Shown: positions 1 to 10,172 of the stretch, one piece after another
Layout: each line of letters begins with the position of its first letter
How positions within the stretch are numbered: position 1 is the first letter of the stretch
Origin: Apteryx mantelli
Taxonomy: Eukaryota; Chordata; Aves; Apterygiformes; Apterygidae
Reading direction: 5' to 3'
DNA: 64,000 nucleotides
Assembly (NCBI RefSeq): GCF_036417845.1
Contig: NC_089981.1
Span: 19,922,001-19,986,000, forward strand
Position numbers and translations under genes: made by a program
Notes under the pieces: model-generated
The model's database searches: none
The model's input: only the letters and a program-made list of their open reading frames with translations
What the model was told of the DNA's origin: nothing

Positions 1-474
1 TCCAGGAGTCATCAGCTTAACAAGCCCTTCTGGGCATTAGGAAGAAAGTCCCTAATGACCCTGAAACCTTCTTGGAGAGCTCACACTCACCTTACCTCAT
101 TCTTCCTAACAAGCCACTGCGGGACAACCTCAGAGAGACTATCAAGAAGGAAACTTTCTTCTTTGTTAATGGCAACGAGCACTTCTAAAGCTGTTTGGTT
201 TGTCACAACTACCTCGGCCCTGAAGCCTGTGGTTAGGGAGCTTATGGGTCAGTACGTTCGCATATGCCTCGCCAGTCCTCCACTCCTTTGGTACGGAGGT
301 TACCACCAGAGGTCCAAGCCCAGGCAGCTTGCCAGCAGCAGCTGAGAAGGCAGCTTCCCCTGGCCACCAAGGGTTGGCAGAAGCCACTTAGCACCTTGCA
401 GCAGGAGCTTGGGGCCTCACAGAGGCTACAGCATGGAGAGCTAGAAAACTCAGCATGAAGGAGACCCCCAACAC

Positions 475-832
475 ACTAGAAGCAAGCATCAGGGGCCAGT
501 AATAGGGCCCATCAGCAGCCCCAGGCACCACAAGTGAAGAAGCAGGTCCGGAGTCCATCCAGGGCCTCCCATCAGGAGCAAAAGGAGACCAGGCAGGTCC
601 AGAGACCAGCCACAATGTATGTTCCAAGGGTCCATCTAGGAGGGAAGCCACCTGCAGTGCAGGGCTGAGGTCCATCCAAGAGACAGGGGAGGAGCCAGTC
701 ACGCCTACAAAACATCTCAGAGAAGGGCTGAAACCCCTGGGCTGAGCTTAAATGAGGTCCTAGGCTATGGGCTGGGTGGAGGTCCAGGTGAGGCTCTTCA
801 GGGCCATCAAGGCCTATTATTGCTTTCAGGGC
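475..832. repeat. Unclassified dispersed repeat, copy in duplicon A
   Basis: A GC-rich block with recurring ggtccatcc(a/t)aggagg-like motifs, a conserved cagccccaggca core and a conserved gagcttaaat segment, ending near cagggccctga. Related but clearly diverged copies lie at 21420-21797 and 49905-50195, outside the duplicons, so this is a true interspersed family. I see no reverse transcriptase, target-site duplication or terminal inverted repeat. It could be an LTR or the 5' part of a non-LTR element. Confidence 0.6.
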
Positions 833-2581
833 CCTGACTCAAACAGTGCTACTACCCCAGCTCATGGATGCTAACTGCGCTGGTGGTTCTTAGTTGCTTT
901 CTGCTGCTTGAGGGACTGAAGTCTGTGAGGTGGCCTCCTCCACGGCCAGCTCTATCAGTAAAAGCAGGCCTTGATGTGCAGCAATGCTAGGCTTTTCCCA
1001 CCTGCGATTCTTGCCCCTCCCTCTTCAATGCATGTCAAACCATAGTCCTCTCCAACACAGGGCTGACTGCTGGTGCAGCCTTGCATCTCTCTGAGATGTG
1101 CAGCTGCTTAACCACACTTCAAATGGATGTGGTATTAAATTGGTTAACATGTTAAAAAAATGCTGAATGATGCGAAAGCACTACTAGTCCAAGTGAATTC
1201 AGCTATTCATGCAGGCCCACATCTTGGCAGGCTTCAGGGAGTCACTAACCTCCCACCTCAGACTCAAAGGGGACATTAGCACATGGTTTCTCTTAGAGAA
1301 CTTCATGGCATTGCAGCGTCTGCCTGAGTCAGCAGAGATTACGTAGTCCCTTCAAGTTGGGTCATAAGGCCCTACCCAGATGTCAAGGTAGCACGTGTCC
1401 AGCTGAGGCACACGCTTGGTGCACGGGCAGCGCTGCCTGGGGCAGGTGACATTCCCCTGTCCGTGAGGCAGGGGCTGCCAGCGATGCCTCTGTCGGCCTC
1501 GGCAAGGATGCAGGTGAGCCCTCAAGCTCTGCCGGGGTAATGGGGACCAGTTCCCCCAGCAGCTGCATGCGGAGGGCCCGCCAGCATTCAGGACACCCAG
1601 GTTGGCACCTGAGTCCAGAGTGATGCCTGCACCACCACAGCCAAGGGACGGAGAAGGAAAAGGGAAGCACTGCGAGCCTTGCAGGGTGAAACAACCATCC
1701 CCTCAGTCTCTCTGCTGGACAATTTTAAAAAGCCTTGATTTCCTTGGTGGTGATATTTCCAGCTCTGTGTTCTGTAGCAGGGCTGTATGGCGCATGCTCC
1801 AGGACCACTCCGCAATGTGATCCAGAGCTAACCAGCGTGGGCATGGGGAAAGTCAAGAAACACAGAGCACAAGGCAGGGACCTGCACCCCAAGGGGCTCT
1901 CAAAGAAGCCACGCACAAGAAGGTGCTGGGCAGGAAGATGGCAAGTGAAAGTCAGCATACCTATAGAGAAAGTGGGGCGCAGGAGGAAATAAAGAACGTC
2001 ATTAACTTCAGCTCAGAACCCCCAGTTTTGTACTCAGCCATGGTTTCATATTCCGTGCTGAGCGCAGGAAATGGAAAAAGTGCCTCTGGCCCTCAGTATA
2101 ATCTAGAGAAAAAAACTTACTTTAAGGGAAGACTCAGAATATGAATTTGAACAACTCATTTAACGTGTTCTTTATACATACAGAAGAGCATAGTCAGTCC
2201 AAGGATATGAAGTTATACATTTAATATGCTGGAGGGTAGTGGTGGTCAACAAATCAGGTAGCACAACACTTCATGATTCAGCCTCAAACTATTCAGATAT
2301 AGAAATGTAACATAAGCTTGTTCATCATTCATTGAAGTTTACATTATATCACAGCTTTTAAATAGTCTTCATTGAGCACTGTACCTTCAAACTCCCGTTC
2401 ACTCAGCATAGGCATTCTGGAAACATGGTGAGACTGCTTGACAAAAATGGAAAATAGAAACAAATAGTTTTGGCTAACAGAAAAAAGAGATGGTGCAAAG
2501 CAGATGAAAAAGCTTTGAGGGAAATTTCAACATTCCTATACTTTAAGAGGGTCTGTGAGAAGACATTTCACCCATAAAGCC

Positions 2582-3075
2582 TGGAGTGCTGTGTCCAGGC
2601 CTGGGCTCCCCAGTACAAGGGAGACATGGAGCTCCTGGAGCGAGTCCAGCAAAGGGCTGTGAAGGTGATTAAGGGACTGGAGCATCTTTGCTGTGAGGAG
2701 AGGCTGAGAGAGCTGGGACTGTTCAGCTTTGAGAAGAGAAAGCTCAAGGCGGATCTTATCAATGTATAGAAATACCTGATGGGGGGAGGTAGGGAAGATG
2801 GAGCCAGACTCTTCTCGGTGGTGCGCAGTGAAAAGACAAAATGAAATACAGGCAATGCTATTTAAACATAACAAAAAGGTTTTGATGGTGAGGGTGGTCC
2901 AACACTGGAACAGGGTGCCCAGAGAGGTTGTGGAGTCTGCATCCTTGCAGCTATTCAAAGCCCGACTGCACACAGTCCTGAGCAACCCACTGTAGCTGAT
3001 CCTGCTCTAAGCAGAGGGCTTGGACTAGACAGCTGCAGAGGTCCCTTCCAACCTTAACCCTTCTGTGATTTTGTG
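2582..3075 (+). mobile_element. CR1 LINE fragment, 3' end (copy A)
   Basis: Starts inside the CR1 reverse-transcriptase ORF (tggagtgctgtgtccag) and runs through the coding 3' end (W-N-R-V-P-R-E-V-V-E motif, VPREVVESASLQLFKARL) to the untranslated end with ggacctcc-type hairpin and ttctgtgattttgtg. The upstream part is missing: comparison with copy C shows about 834 bases, including CR1 sequence, were deleted between aagcc and tggagtg. Non-autonomous and dead. Confidence 0.92.
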
Positions 3076-3126
3076 TGCAGATCCACAGCATCACCATCTC
3101 CAGCTCATAAACTTACCTTTTGCCCT

Positions 3127-3144
3127 TTTGCACAGTGGCAGTAT
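3127..3144 (+). other. U4 snRNA 5'-end-like sequence (copy A)
   Basis: Seventeen of 18 bases match the remembered 5' end of vertebrate U4 snRNA (tttgcgcagtggcagtat). Similarity fades after that. It lies about 50 bases beyond a CR1 3' end. It may be a truncated U4 pseudogene carried by CR1 machinery, or chance. No intact snRNA is present. Confidence 0.35.
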
Positions 3145-3376
3145 AACTGTGACAGTGTGGGGGATAGAGTAACTGGAGAAGAAGCTTGTTCTTCAGACAA
3201 GAAAGATGTAGCTATGTCAGGGGCACAATCAGTCTGAGAGCTGGCTAATTAATGTTCTAGTCCTGATCTGTGAGGTTTCAAACAGTTTTGGAAGCAGCAA
3301 TCTCAGAAACCTGTGTGAAACATTCTCTTTCAAGAGAGGAAAAACAAAGGAAAACAATATAAAATGAGAATGCCTT

Positions 3377-4182
3377 TCAGAAGTACATTTTCCTCCTGAT
3401 AATATTGATTGTGGCATGCTTCACCTCCTTGTTCCTCAGACTGTAAATCAAGGGGTTCAGCATGGGGACTATAATGCTATAAAAGATGGATGAAATTTTC
3501 CTGCTCTCCACTGAGTTCATTGAACTGGGTTGCATGTAACTGACAGCAGCAGACACGTAGAAGATGGTGACGGCTGCTAGGTGGGAGGCACAGGTGGAGC
3601 AGGCTTTGCGCCTGCCTTCAGCAGAGTTCATCCTCACAATGGTCACTGCAATGTGGGCGTAGGAGGCAACAATGAGCAGGTTGGTGGTGATCACGTTGAA
3701 ACCCACAAACACAATCATCACAACCTCGTTGAGCCATGTGTCAGTGGAGGAGAGAACAAGCAATGGGGGCACATCACAGTAGAAGTTATTGATGATGTGA
3801 GGACCACAGAAGGAGAGCTGGAGCAAGCCACTCATATGTATGATGGCATTCAGCAGCCCAGCGAGGTAGCACCCAGCAACCAGGCACATGCAGAGTCCAG
3901 GAGAAATGACGACCCCATAGAGCAGGGGGCTGCAGACGGCCACGTAGCGGTCATACACCATGGCAGCCAGAAGGTAAACCTCAGACGTGCCAAAAACAAC
4001 ATAGAAGTAAAACTGCATGAGGCAGCCAGCAAAAGAAATGGTTCTGTGTTTTTCTGAAAGGTCCAACAGCATTTTGGGGCTGATGGTGCAGGAACTGCAA
4101 ATGTCTAAGAAGGACAAGTTACTGAGGAAAAAGTACATGGGGGTGTGGAGCTGGGGGCTGACCCTGACCAGCACGATGATGC
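3377..4182 (-). pseudogene. Olfactory receptor, 5'-truncated copy
   Basis: Class II OR of the same subfamily as the genes at 37.8, 43.0 and 57.1 kb. The frame is open from the intracellular loop 1 motif LHTPMYFF through the DRY region (here MVYDRYVAVC instead of [10 protein letters not shown]), KACSTCASH in TM6 and [12 protein letters not shown] in TM7 to the stop. The N-terminus, glycosylation site and TM1 (GN motif) are absent: homology to the paralogs ends at 4182 and unrelated DNA follows. The open frame happens to continue to a Met codon at 4360, giving 327 residues, but that upstream part has no OR features. The splice acceptor seen before the other copies is also lost. Without TM1 it should not make a working receptor. 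A chimeric product cannot be fully excluded. Confidence 0.88.
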
Positions 4183-6199
4183 TGACACAGCCACACAGAC
4201 ACCTACAGTAACAAAACTGATAAGCCAGGAATGAAACTGGAAATTCAGGGGGTTGAGAAGGGAGAAGGAAGGGGACACCTCTCTCCCATTTGATGTCACA
4301 TACTAGGGATACAGTGCTTTGGGGGCATCTCAGTCCAGTTGTGCATAGTCTGTTCCTCACTCTGCCCTAACACCAGATTTCCTGCAGGGTCTCGAGGGAC
4401 GAGACGAAGCCCACACCCCGCTACAGCCCCTACAGAAAGAAACCAAAGAGACAGGAAGGAGAGAGAAGGGTGGAACGGAGCCTGTTTCAGACTGATGTAT
4501 CTGTATTCCCCCTAAAGAACATGCAAACATTTCTGCAGCATGAGTCTAGGGAGCTGGGCTGCCATCTGCCTAGAAGAGAAAGCAAGCAGAGCCCTGTCCT
4601 CCCTCGTCTCCCCCACAGACTTGTACAACCCTTGGGCCCCCCCATGCTAGCTTATTTTTAAACAGTAGGTCTGGTATATCTACCTGAGCTGTGAGCACCT
4701 CTCCAGTTGTGGGAAAGGCAGCCAGAGTGGCCTGTTTGAAGCCAAACGTACTGACTAGAAACCTTGAGCTCTCAGGGGATGTGAAGTTTGAGTCAGGAGC
4801 CCTTCAGGAGCTCCCAGCTTCTTCTAGATGCTTTCCTTGAGGGTTTCTTTCTTTCTTTCTTTCTTTCTTTCCTTTCTTTTTTTCTGAGCTTCCATTAACA
4901 CTTCTGGGCAGAGAACCTACCTGTTTCCACAGCCACATCCAGCCGGGGAAACAGCAGTGCATGGGAGACACTGAGGAAGGAGAAGAAAAAGTGACACCAT
5001 CATCACTTTAGACTAACTGGAAACCTTCTCTCCTTGTACAAAGTCCTGCAGAAGGGCATTCTTCTGCAAACAACAGGTAGGAGACAGTCCAACCCCTCCC
5101 CCTACATCCCCTGCCACCACAGGACTTCTTGCAATTAGACAGACCCCTTTTTGTTTCAGTCACTTTCTGTTTTCCTCTCAGCTGGGAACATCAGGACTGA
5201 GCAACAGCTGCTACAAAAGCAACCAAACCCTAAGGCCTGAGAAGCGGGAAGCAGATAGAGTCCCTTCCTGACCAGCACATGACATTTATTCATTGTCCTT
5301 CTTCAGAAGGAGAAAGCATTTCATTTTCAGGCAACATTCTTTGTTCTGACATCTGCAGTAACCAAACTGAGCACGATAACATTCGTTTGCTAAGAGCAAA
5401 TTGTAAAAAGCATCTTTCTTCCCCAGTGGAAACAAGTGGATTGTCCTCACTCCGTACTGCTGGGCAGGAAATATGTGAAAGGTTACAGTACTTAGCTTTA
5501 ATTTCAGAGTTCAATCATTATGCCAACAATCCTGTCCTTCACAGCTCTTCCTAGACCTTTGTAACATTCCCATTTTGCTTACAGCACCAGGACTACAGTC
5601 AACACAGAGAAAGTGGCCACAGCTCCCAGCACCTCCTCCTCTTTCGACCCCTTTCCCCAAAACACAGACATCTAACAGAACTGGGGGGTGAGGAGGGGCA
5701 ATAAAAAGCTGCCAACTGCCGGCAGTGCCCTCCAGTACTTATTACCATTACCGTTTTCATTGCTAACACGCCTGCCTAATCCTGTCATCTTAAGGCGAGA
5801 AACCTAATTTCCCTGTAAGTACTTTCCACTTTGCTGGTCTTCACGTACATTAGCTCTGCTTCCCCAGGCTGCACAACCGTGTCATAACTCATCTGAGTCT
5901 TCCCTCCCTCAGTAGGATGGATCTGAGTGACACTTCCACCTCACCGCACTGCCCAAGGCTGCCTGCAACATCAGGGCATCTCCCTCCTCCGAAGCCTATG
6001 CCAGCCTGTGGCCCAGGGCTCACGCAGCCCCGCATGAGCCCCGCTTGCCATTAAGGCAAAAAAAGCGCATTCTGCCTGCCGCACAAAGCAAGTCACAAAG
6101 CGACCACTCAGCCGTCACAACCACAAGGCCACCTGCGTGCTCAGACAAGCTTTAAACCCCTGGGGTCCCTCTCAGAGCACCGCAGGGGAGGAAGAAAAC
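4183..6199. other. Intergenic, no gene seen
   Basis: No convincing coding frame or known repeat other than a TTTC microsatellite. The sequence becomes gradually more GC-rich toward the CpG island that starts near 6200. A potential splice donor follows an ATG at 6201 (atg|gtaagc), but no exon context supports it. Confidence 0.6.
4844..4882. repeat. TTTC microsatellite
   Basis: About eight TTTC units, the last ones interrupted, ending in a short T-run. Confidence 0.9.
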
Positions 6200-6561
6200 C
6201 ATGGTAAGCGACAGAGCCCGGCCGGGCACGGCACTGAACGGCCCTTGCCCTCCTTCCCGCCCTGAGGCAGGACACTGCCAGGCCCCGGCACCGCCTCACA
6301 CAGCGGCACCGCGCCGAGAGGCCCGGCCAGCCCCGGCCGTTGAAGGCGGGGAGGCCCAGCCGGGAGCCGCCGCAGCACCCGCGCCGAGCCGCGCCGGGCT
6401 GGTGGCGGCAGCAGCAAGCCCCGCGGCCCAGCGCCCGCGGCCGGGCCTGGCCGTCCAGACAACGGCGGGGCAGCTCGGGGGGCCCGGCCGGAGCCTTGCA
6501 GACGCCGCGGGCCCCGCTGAGGCCGCGGGGGGCTGCGAGGCACCGGCCCTGCCCCGCGCGG

Positions 6562-6575
6562 CCACCGGGGGGCGC
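6562..6575 (+). promoter_or_regulatory. CTCF-like core motif
   Basis: Thirteen of 14 bases fit the CTCF core consensus CCASYAGRKGGCRS. In GC-rich DNA such matches can arise by chance, so binding is only a possibility. Confidence 0.3.
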
Positions 6576-6640
6576 CGGGGCCCGCCCTGCCCCGCGCGGG
6601 CCGCGCGGGGGCGCTGTCGCCCCAGGAGCACCCGGCTGAG

Positions 6641-6647
6641 CCAATCA
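6641..6647 (+). promoter_or_regulatory. CCAAT box (ccaatca)
   Basis: Matches the NF-Y core, with flanking gag/gga typical of strong sites. It lies 45 bases upstream of the first ZNF143-type motif, inside the CpG island. Confidence 0.6.
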
Positions 6648-6691
6648 GGAGACGCTGGGAAGCTGCACGGAGCGTGCGCGGCGGCCGCGAG

Positions 6692-6710
6692 GCATGCTGG
6701 GAGATGTAGT
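6692..6710 (-). promoter_or_regulatory. ZNF143/Staf binding motif 1
   Basis: On the minus strand it reads actacatctcccagcatgc, close to the SBS consensus ACTACAATTCCCAGCATGC. The motif is common in CpG-island promoters of housekeeping and snRNA genes. Confidence 0.75.
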
Positions 6711-6958
6711 TCCAGGAGGGCAGCCCAGCACCGGGGCGCAGTGGGGCGCCCCCCCGCTGCCAGGGCGGCTCTCACCGCCCGTGCGGAGCTGCGGCGCTCG
6801 GGATCGCCTCTGGGTCCGTGATCAGCGTGTGGCGGTCGCCTGGGGTCACCTCCTACACAGCTGTCGCGGGGCTGCGCGGGGGGCGCCGGGCTGCCCGCGG
6901 CCGCGGGGCGGTGGCGCCGCGGTTGCCATGAGGACGAGGCCAGCGTGTCGCGCGCCGA

Positions 6959-6967
6959 TTACGTCAC
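6959..6967 (+). promoter_or_regulatory. CRE/ATF-like site (ttacgtcac)
   Basis: Matches the cAMP-response-element core (complement of TGACGTAA) just upstream of the second ZNF143-type motif. Confidence 0.5.
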
Positions 6968-6981
6968 CGGGCCGCCGTGCG

Positions 6982-7000
6982 GCATGCTGGGAGGCGTAGT
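6982..7000 (-). promoter_or_regulatory. ZNF143/Staf binding motif 2
   Basis: On the minus strand it reads actacgcctcccagcatgc, the same core as motif 1 with a different centre. It lies in the same orientation, 290 bases away. Confidence 0.72.
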
Positions 7001-7040
7001 CCGCGGAGGCGGCAGCCACGGCGGCCATGACCCCGACTCG

Positions 7041-7611
7041 CCGGTGTCCGACAGACTGTCGCCTCCGTAGTTTCTTTCCCTTTACGATTATCATCCTTCC
7101 TGCGTTGCCGTTTTTCCTCTTCTACTAAGAACCCCAGTCTCAACAGTGTAGCGCTGTCGTGGCTTCCTCTTTGCAAAAACTGGCTTTCTCAGCCGCCCGA
7201 GCCACGGTTGCGCAGCTGGGCTGTAGTGGAGATGGACCTTGGCCTCTTGGCACAGAGGGAGCTGAAAGCTGGGCAGCGGATGCAAAGGGGAGGCTTATAA
7301 AGAGAAGTTTATAGGAGGAAGATAAGGAGGAGCGCTTGGCAAACCTTGTGAAGGGGAACCGTCCCCAGTGCATGCAGTGTGTTGCAGCATCATGGAAGTG
7401 TTAAATTGCATCCTCAGTTTTCCAAGAAAGCAGCTGTCCATGGACCCTTGTCCATAGCGCACACACACAATTCCCTTCCTCTGCGGTTGCTAACCTAAGA
7501 AATTGGTATTTTCAGTGCTTACCAATAGCCATGGCTAGATATTTTTCAGTAGGGACAGACGAAAGAAAATGAAGAAATCTGGTGCCAGGTTAGGTTGATC
7601 GTTGGGAGATA
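7041..7611. other. Region downstream of CpG island, gene uncertain
   Basis: Holds two short frames with codon-like composition: Met-initiated 7232-7300 (22 codons, MDLGLLAQRELKAG...) and 7315-7404 (29 codons without a start, EEDKEERLANLVKG...). They lie in different frames, separated by a stop. I do not recognise either, and no clear splice sites join them. They could be exon scraps of a gene driven by the island, or chance. Confidence 0.25.
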
Positions 7612-7990
7612 CCTTTGGACTGGAAGGGACCTCGGGGAGTCATCTAGCCTTGCCTGCCAGCATGCCAGTGCTTCTCTGCAGAGCTGCTCCAACCCATGGG
7701 TCCCCAAGCTGTCTCGATGCTTGGCATCATTCTGGCCCAGGAGCAGGGTTTGGCGCTTTGCTGAACTTCAGGAGGTTCCTCTTGGCCCATTCCCCCAGGT
7801 CATCAAGGGTCCCTGTGGAGGTGAACCCTGCACCCTCATGGTATGGACTGCTTCCCCGCTTCAGTTTACCGTTATCTGCATGCTCGCTTAGATACCCTCT
7901 GTCCCCTTGTGGGCAGTCATTGATGCTGCTGCTGAACAGGATCAGGCCCAGTGTTGGGCCTTGAGTGATGCCACCCATAACCACCTGGAC
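7612..7990 (-). mobile_element. Old CR1-type LINE fragment (RT C-terminal part)
   Basis: Read on the minus strand, a damaged RT block is visible: G-I-T-Q-G-P-T-L-G-L-I-L-F, then S-I-N-D and A-D-N matching the family's INDL and ADDTKL, then DLGEWAKRNLLKFSK, as in the CR1 ORF2 thumb region. The plus strand opens with ggaagggacctcggggagtcatctag, the usual CR1 3' end in reverse. It is much more diverged than the 45.6 kb CR1. Confidence 0.75.
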
Positions 7991-8324
7991 TTTTGAGCTG
8001 CTGACTGCTGCATTTTGAGCCTGAAGGTCGGGTGCCTCATCTCGACGCTGCCTGCCAGGTAGGGGGCAGCTGCCTTTGCCCCAGCCCCTTCTTGGCCCTT
8101 TCTCTAATTCAGCCTGAATAGATGGATGATATCTGAGGGCGGCACTGGCCACCGGTTCTGCCCAGCCTGAAGGGGTGCTGGCCTCGGGGTCTGAACGTGG
8201 GCTCAGACACCCCGTCTCCTTCACCGCCACCCTGCAGGGACAGGCTGCCAAGGGGGAATACAGGAGCATTGCCCAGGTGTGCAAAGCATGGCATTAGGAA
8301 ACTCAGAGCTTGGCCGCACCTCAA

Positions 8325-8403
8325 AGTGGCAAGGGACGGGCAAGGACAATCAGAAGAGCTTCTACAGATACCTCATCAGCAAGAGGAAAACCAAAAAAAA
8401 GGG
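8325..8403 (+). mobile_element. CR1 ORF2 fragment, opposite orientation
   Basis: The frame from 8345 reads DNQKSFYRYLISKRKTKKK, which fits the CR1 ORF2 linker before the reverse transcriptase (NKKGFYRYI..KRK type). It points the other way from the piece at 7612-7990, so it is either an independent insertion or an inverted 5' part of the same one. Confidence 0.55.
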
Positions 8404-9312
8404 GATCCGGTGCTGAGTTGGCAGGAAACATTATACAGCCAAAGCAGAGGCCCGTTGCTTGTATGAAGTAAAAGTATTACTAAGCAAGATATAATTAATA
8501 TTTGCTTTCCCTGAAATCAGGCACAAGCCTAGGACAATAGTGTATCTTCACAGGGGTGTCTAAGTGCTTTGTAACACTGCTAATAGCATAGCCATCAACG
8601 ACGTATAAGCATTCAGTAACTCAGCTAAGCATAAATAAATAAGTGTGCCATAAAAGCAAAAACAGACTTGTGGCATAGCTGCGCAAGCAGGGTGGGAGAA
8701 ACCATATGCAAGTGGTAAAATCTGCAAGGTAAGAACGCAGGATGAGAACAAACAGGAAGGATGTCAGGTGGAACCAGAATAATCATGCAGACTAAGCAGG
8801 AAGGATGCCTGGTGAAACCCAAACGAGTCCTAGTCCTAAAAGTAAGATAAACTATGTCAGGAGATGAGATTCCCCTGTCTATAGAATATACAGCAGAGCT
8901 GGCTGCCAAATCAGCTGAAATCTTTTTCAGTATACAAAGGCTTTTAATGTTCCATGTTTAATACATTCAATCACACTCATATGTAGTAGATACCTGAACT
9001 GGACTCCTCTTTAAAACATCTTGGTTGAGAGATGTCTCATTAATTGCAAGCACCAAAAATGTAGCTTTTTGCTGCATTCGGGACAGATTCCCTTCATAGT
9101 CGGTGAGGAGAAGTAGAACCTTCTGGGTTAAGGTGATCCTTTACGATAAGGTGGAATCACCTCCGAAGTTGACTACTGTTTTCCAATGACTACAAAATGA
9201 ACCTGGGGAGCTAGCTCAAATGGAGATATTCCAGTCATCTGCATTAGGCAGATCCCATTGTTTGTATTTTTCTTGTGTACTGCCCCAGAAACACCCTACA
9301 CCTTTTTCATTT
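8404..9312. other. Intergenic, no gene seen
   Basis: No coding frame with support. A degenerate direct repeat (caggaaggatg..aggtg.aacc) occurs twice about 45 bases apart near 8754 and 8798. Its origin is unknown. Confidence 0.5.
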
Positions 9313-10172
9313 CTAAGAAAATACCTGAGAAAGCACTCTTCTCTCTGTTGCTCTCCTTAGGACATCCCTCACCTCCTTGTTCCTCAGGCTGGAAATCAGG
9401 GGGTTCAACATGGAAAAGACAGTAGTGTGAAACATGGAGATCATTTTGTCCTTGTCCAGTAGGCAGCTGGAGCTGGAGCTGGAGCATAAATAAGTGAAGA
9501 GCAGGAGACCATAGGAAAACACAATGGCCATCAGGTGGGAGGTGCAGGTGGAGAAGGCTTTGTGCCTGCCCTCCACTGCATGGATTCAGAAGACAGCACA
9601 GGGGATGCAGGCATAGGAGGCAACAATGATCAGGAAGGTGCTGATTTGTATGAAGCCACACAGGGCAAAGAGGAGGAATTCCCTGATGTGCGTGCTGGAG
9701 GAGAAGGCTCCAGCAGCAGGGGAATGTCATATAAGACATGACTGGTGGTGTTGTGTCCACAGAATGACAGTGTGAATGTAAAATACGTGTATCAGTGAGG
9801 TCAGACCCGCACTAGGATAAACCTCGGCTACTCTGGAGGTGCAGGCCCTCAGGACATGACGACTTCATGGAGAAAGGATGACATATGGCCGTGTAGTGGT
9901 CATAGGCCATCGCAGACAAAAGGAGGCACTTGGCATCAGCAAAGGCAAAGAGAAACATCTGTGTTGCCCAGCCAGTTAAAGAAATAGTCTTCTGCTGTGC
10001 TAACAGATTCACCAGCATCTTGGGAGCAATGGCAGATGAGTAGCTAAGGTCCAAGAAAAACGATGCCCCTGTTCCCCACCAAAGTGATGACACAGATGAG
10101 GTCACCACCTTTGGACGGTCCGTGAAACAAGAGAATGAATTCAGTCACTGCAGCGTGGTTTTCTTCAGACAT
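9313..10172 (-). pseudogene. Olfactory receptor pseudogene
   Basis: OR landmarks appear in order on the minus strand but in different frames. The N-terminus is [15 protein letters not shown], starting at 10172. [19 protein letters not shown] comes next, followed by [12 protein letters not shown] (DRY changed to DHY). After a gap in homology, GRHKAFSTCTSHLMA and SMLNPLISSLRNKEV lead to the stop at 9313. TM1 is mostly missing and the span is about 80 bases shorter than a normal OR. TM7 has PLISSLRN for PLIYSLRN, and an amplified serine run (SSSSSS) lies in extracellular loop 3. At least two frame changes and one in-frame break make it non-functional. It is closest in style to the 17.2 kb receptor and not to the duplicon ORs. 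Confidence 0.9.

Larger units (their letters stand above)
1..4182. repeat. Duplicon 1, copy A (partial, cut by window edge)
   Basis: This stretch matches 34370-38580 (copy B) and, with gaps, 53279-57900 (copy C) almost base for base. It holds a dispersed repeat, a CR1 remnant and the 3' part of an OR gene on the minus strand. Base 1 equals base 34370 of copy B, so about 0.5 kb of the copy lies outside the window. Homology stops abruptly at about 4182, inside what should be the first third of the OR gene. Copy A differs from B and C at scattered bases throughout, whereas B and C are identical over long runs, so A is the more diverged copy in that part. Confidence 0.93.
6200..7040. promoter_or_regulatory. 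CpG island, probable housekeeping-type promoter
   Basis: This 0.84 kb block is extremely rich in G, C and CpG compared with everything else in the window. It holds a CCAAT box, two ZNF143/Staf-type motifs 290 bases apart in the same orientation, a CRE-like ttacgtcac and a YY1-like ggcggccatga at 7020-7030. This combination is typical of TATA-less, often bidirectional promoters of ubiquitously expressed genes. It is not typical of OR promoters, which are AT-rich and have O/E and homeodomain sites. No obvious protein follows on either strand within 2 kb. The several 100-200 residue open frames here on both strands are explained by GC richness. The first exon could be non-coding, or the promoter could be orphaned. 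Confidence 0.8.

Noticed and set aside
3581-4057. Long open frames antisense to the OR genes (also at 28097, 43225 and 57301)
   Set aside because: They mirror conserved OR coding sequence, recur wherever an OR lies and have no domain of their own.
6141-6821. Several 100-200 residue frames on both strands in the GC-rich island
   Set aside because: Ala/Arg/Pro/Gly-rich, overlapping in five frames. Lack of AT-rich stop codons explains them.
8640-8900. Possible tandem array or LTR around the caggaaggatg repeats
   Set aside because: Only two degenerate units and no terminal features.
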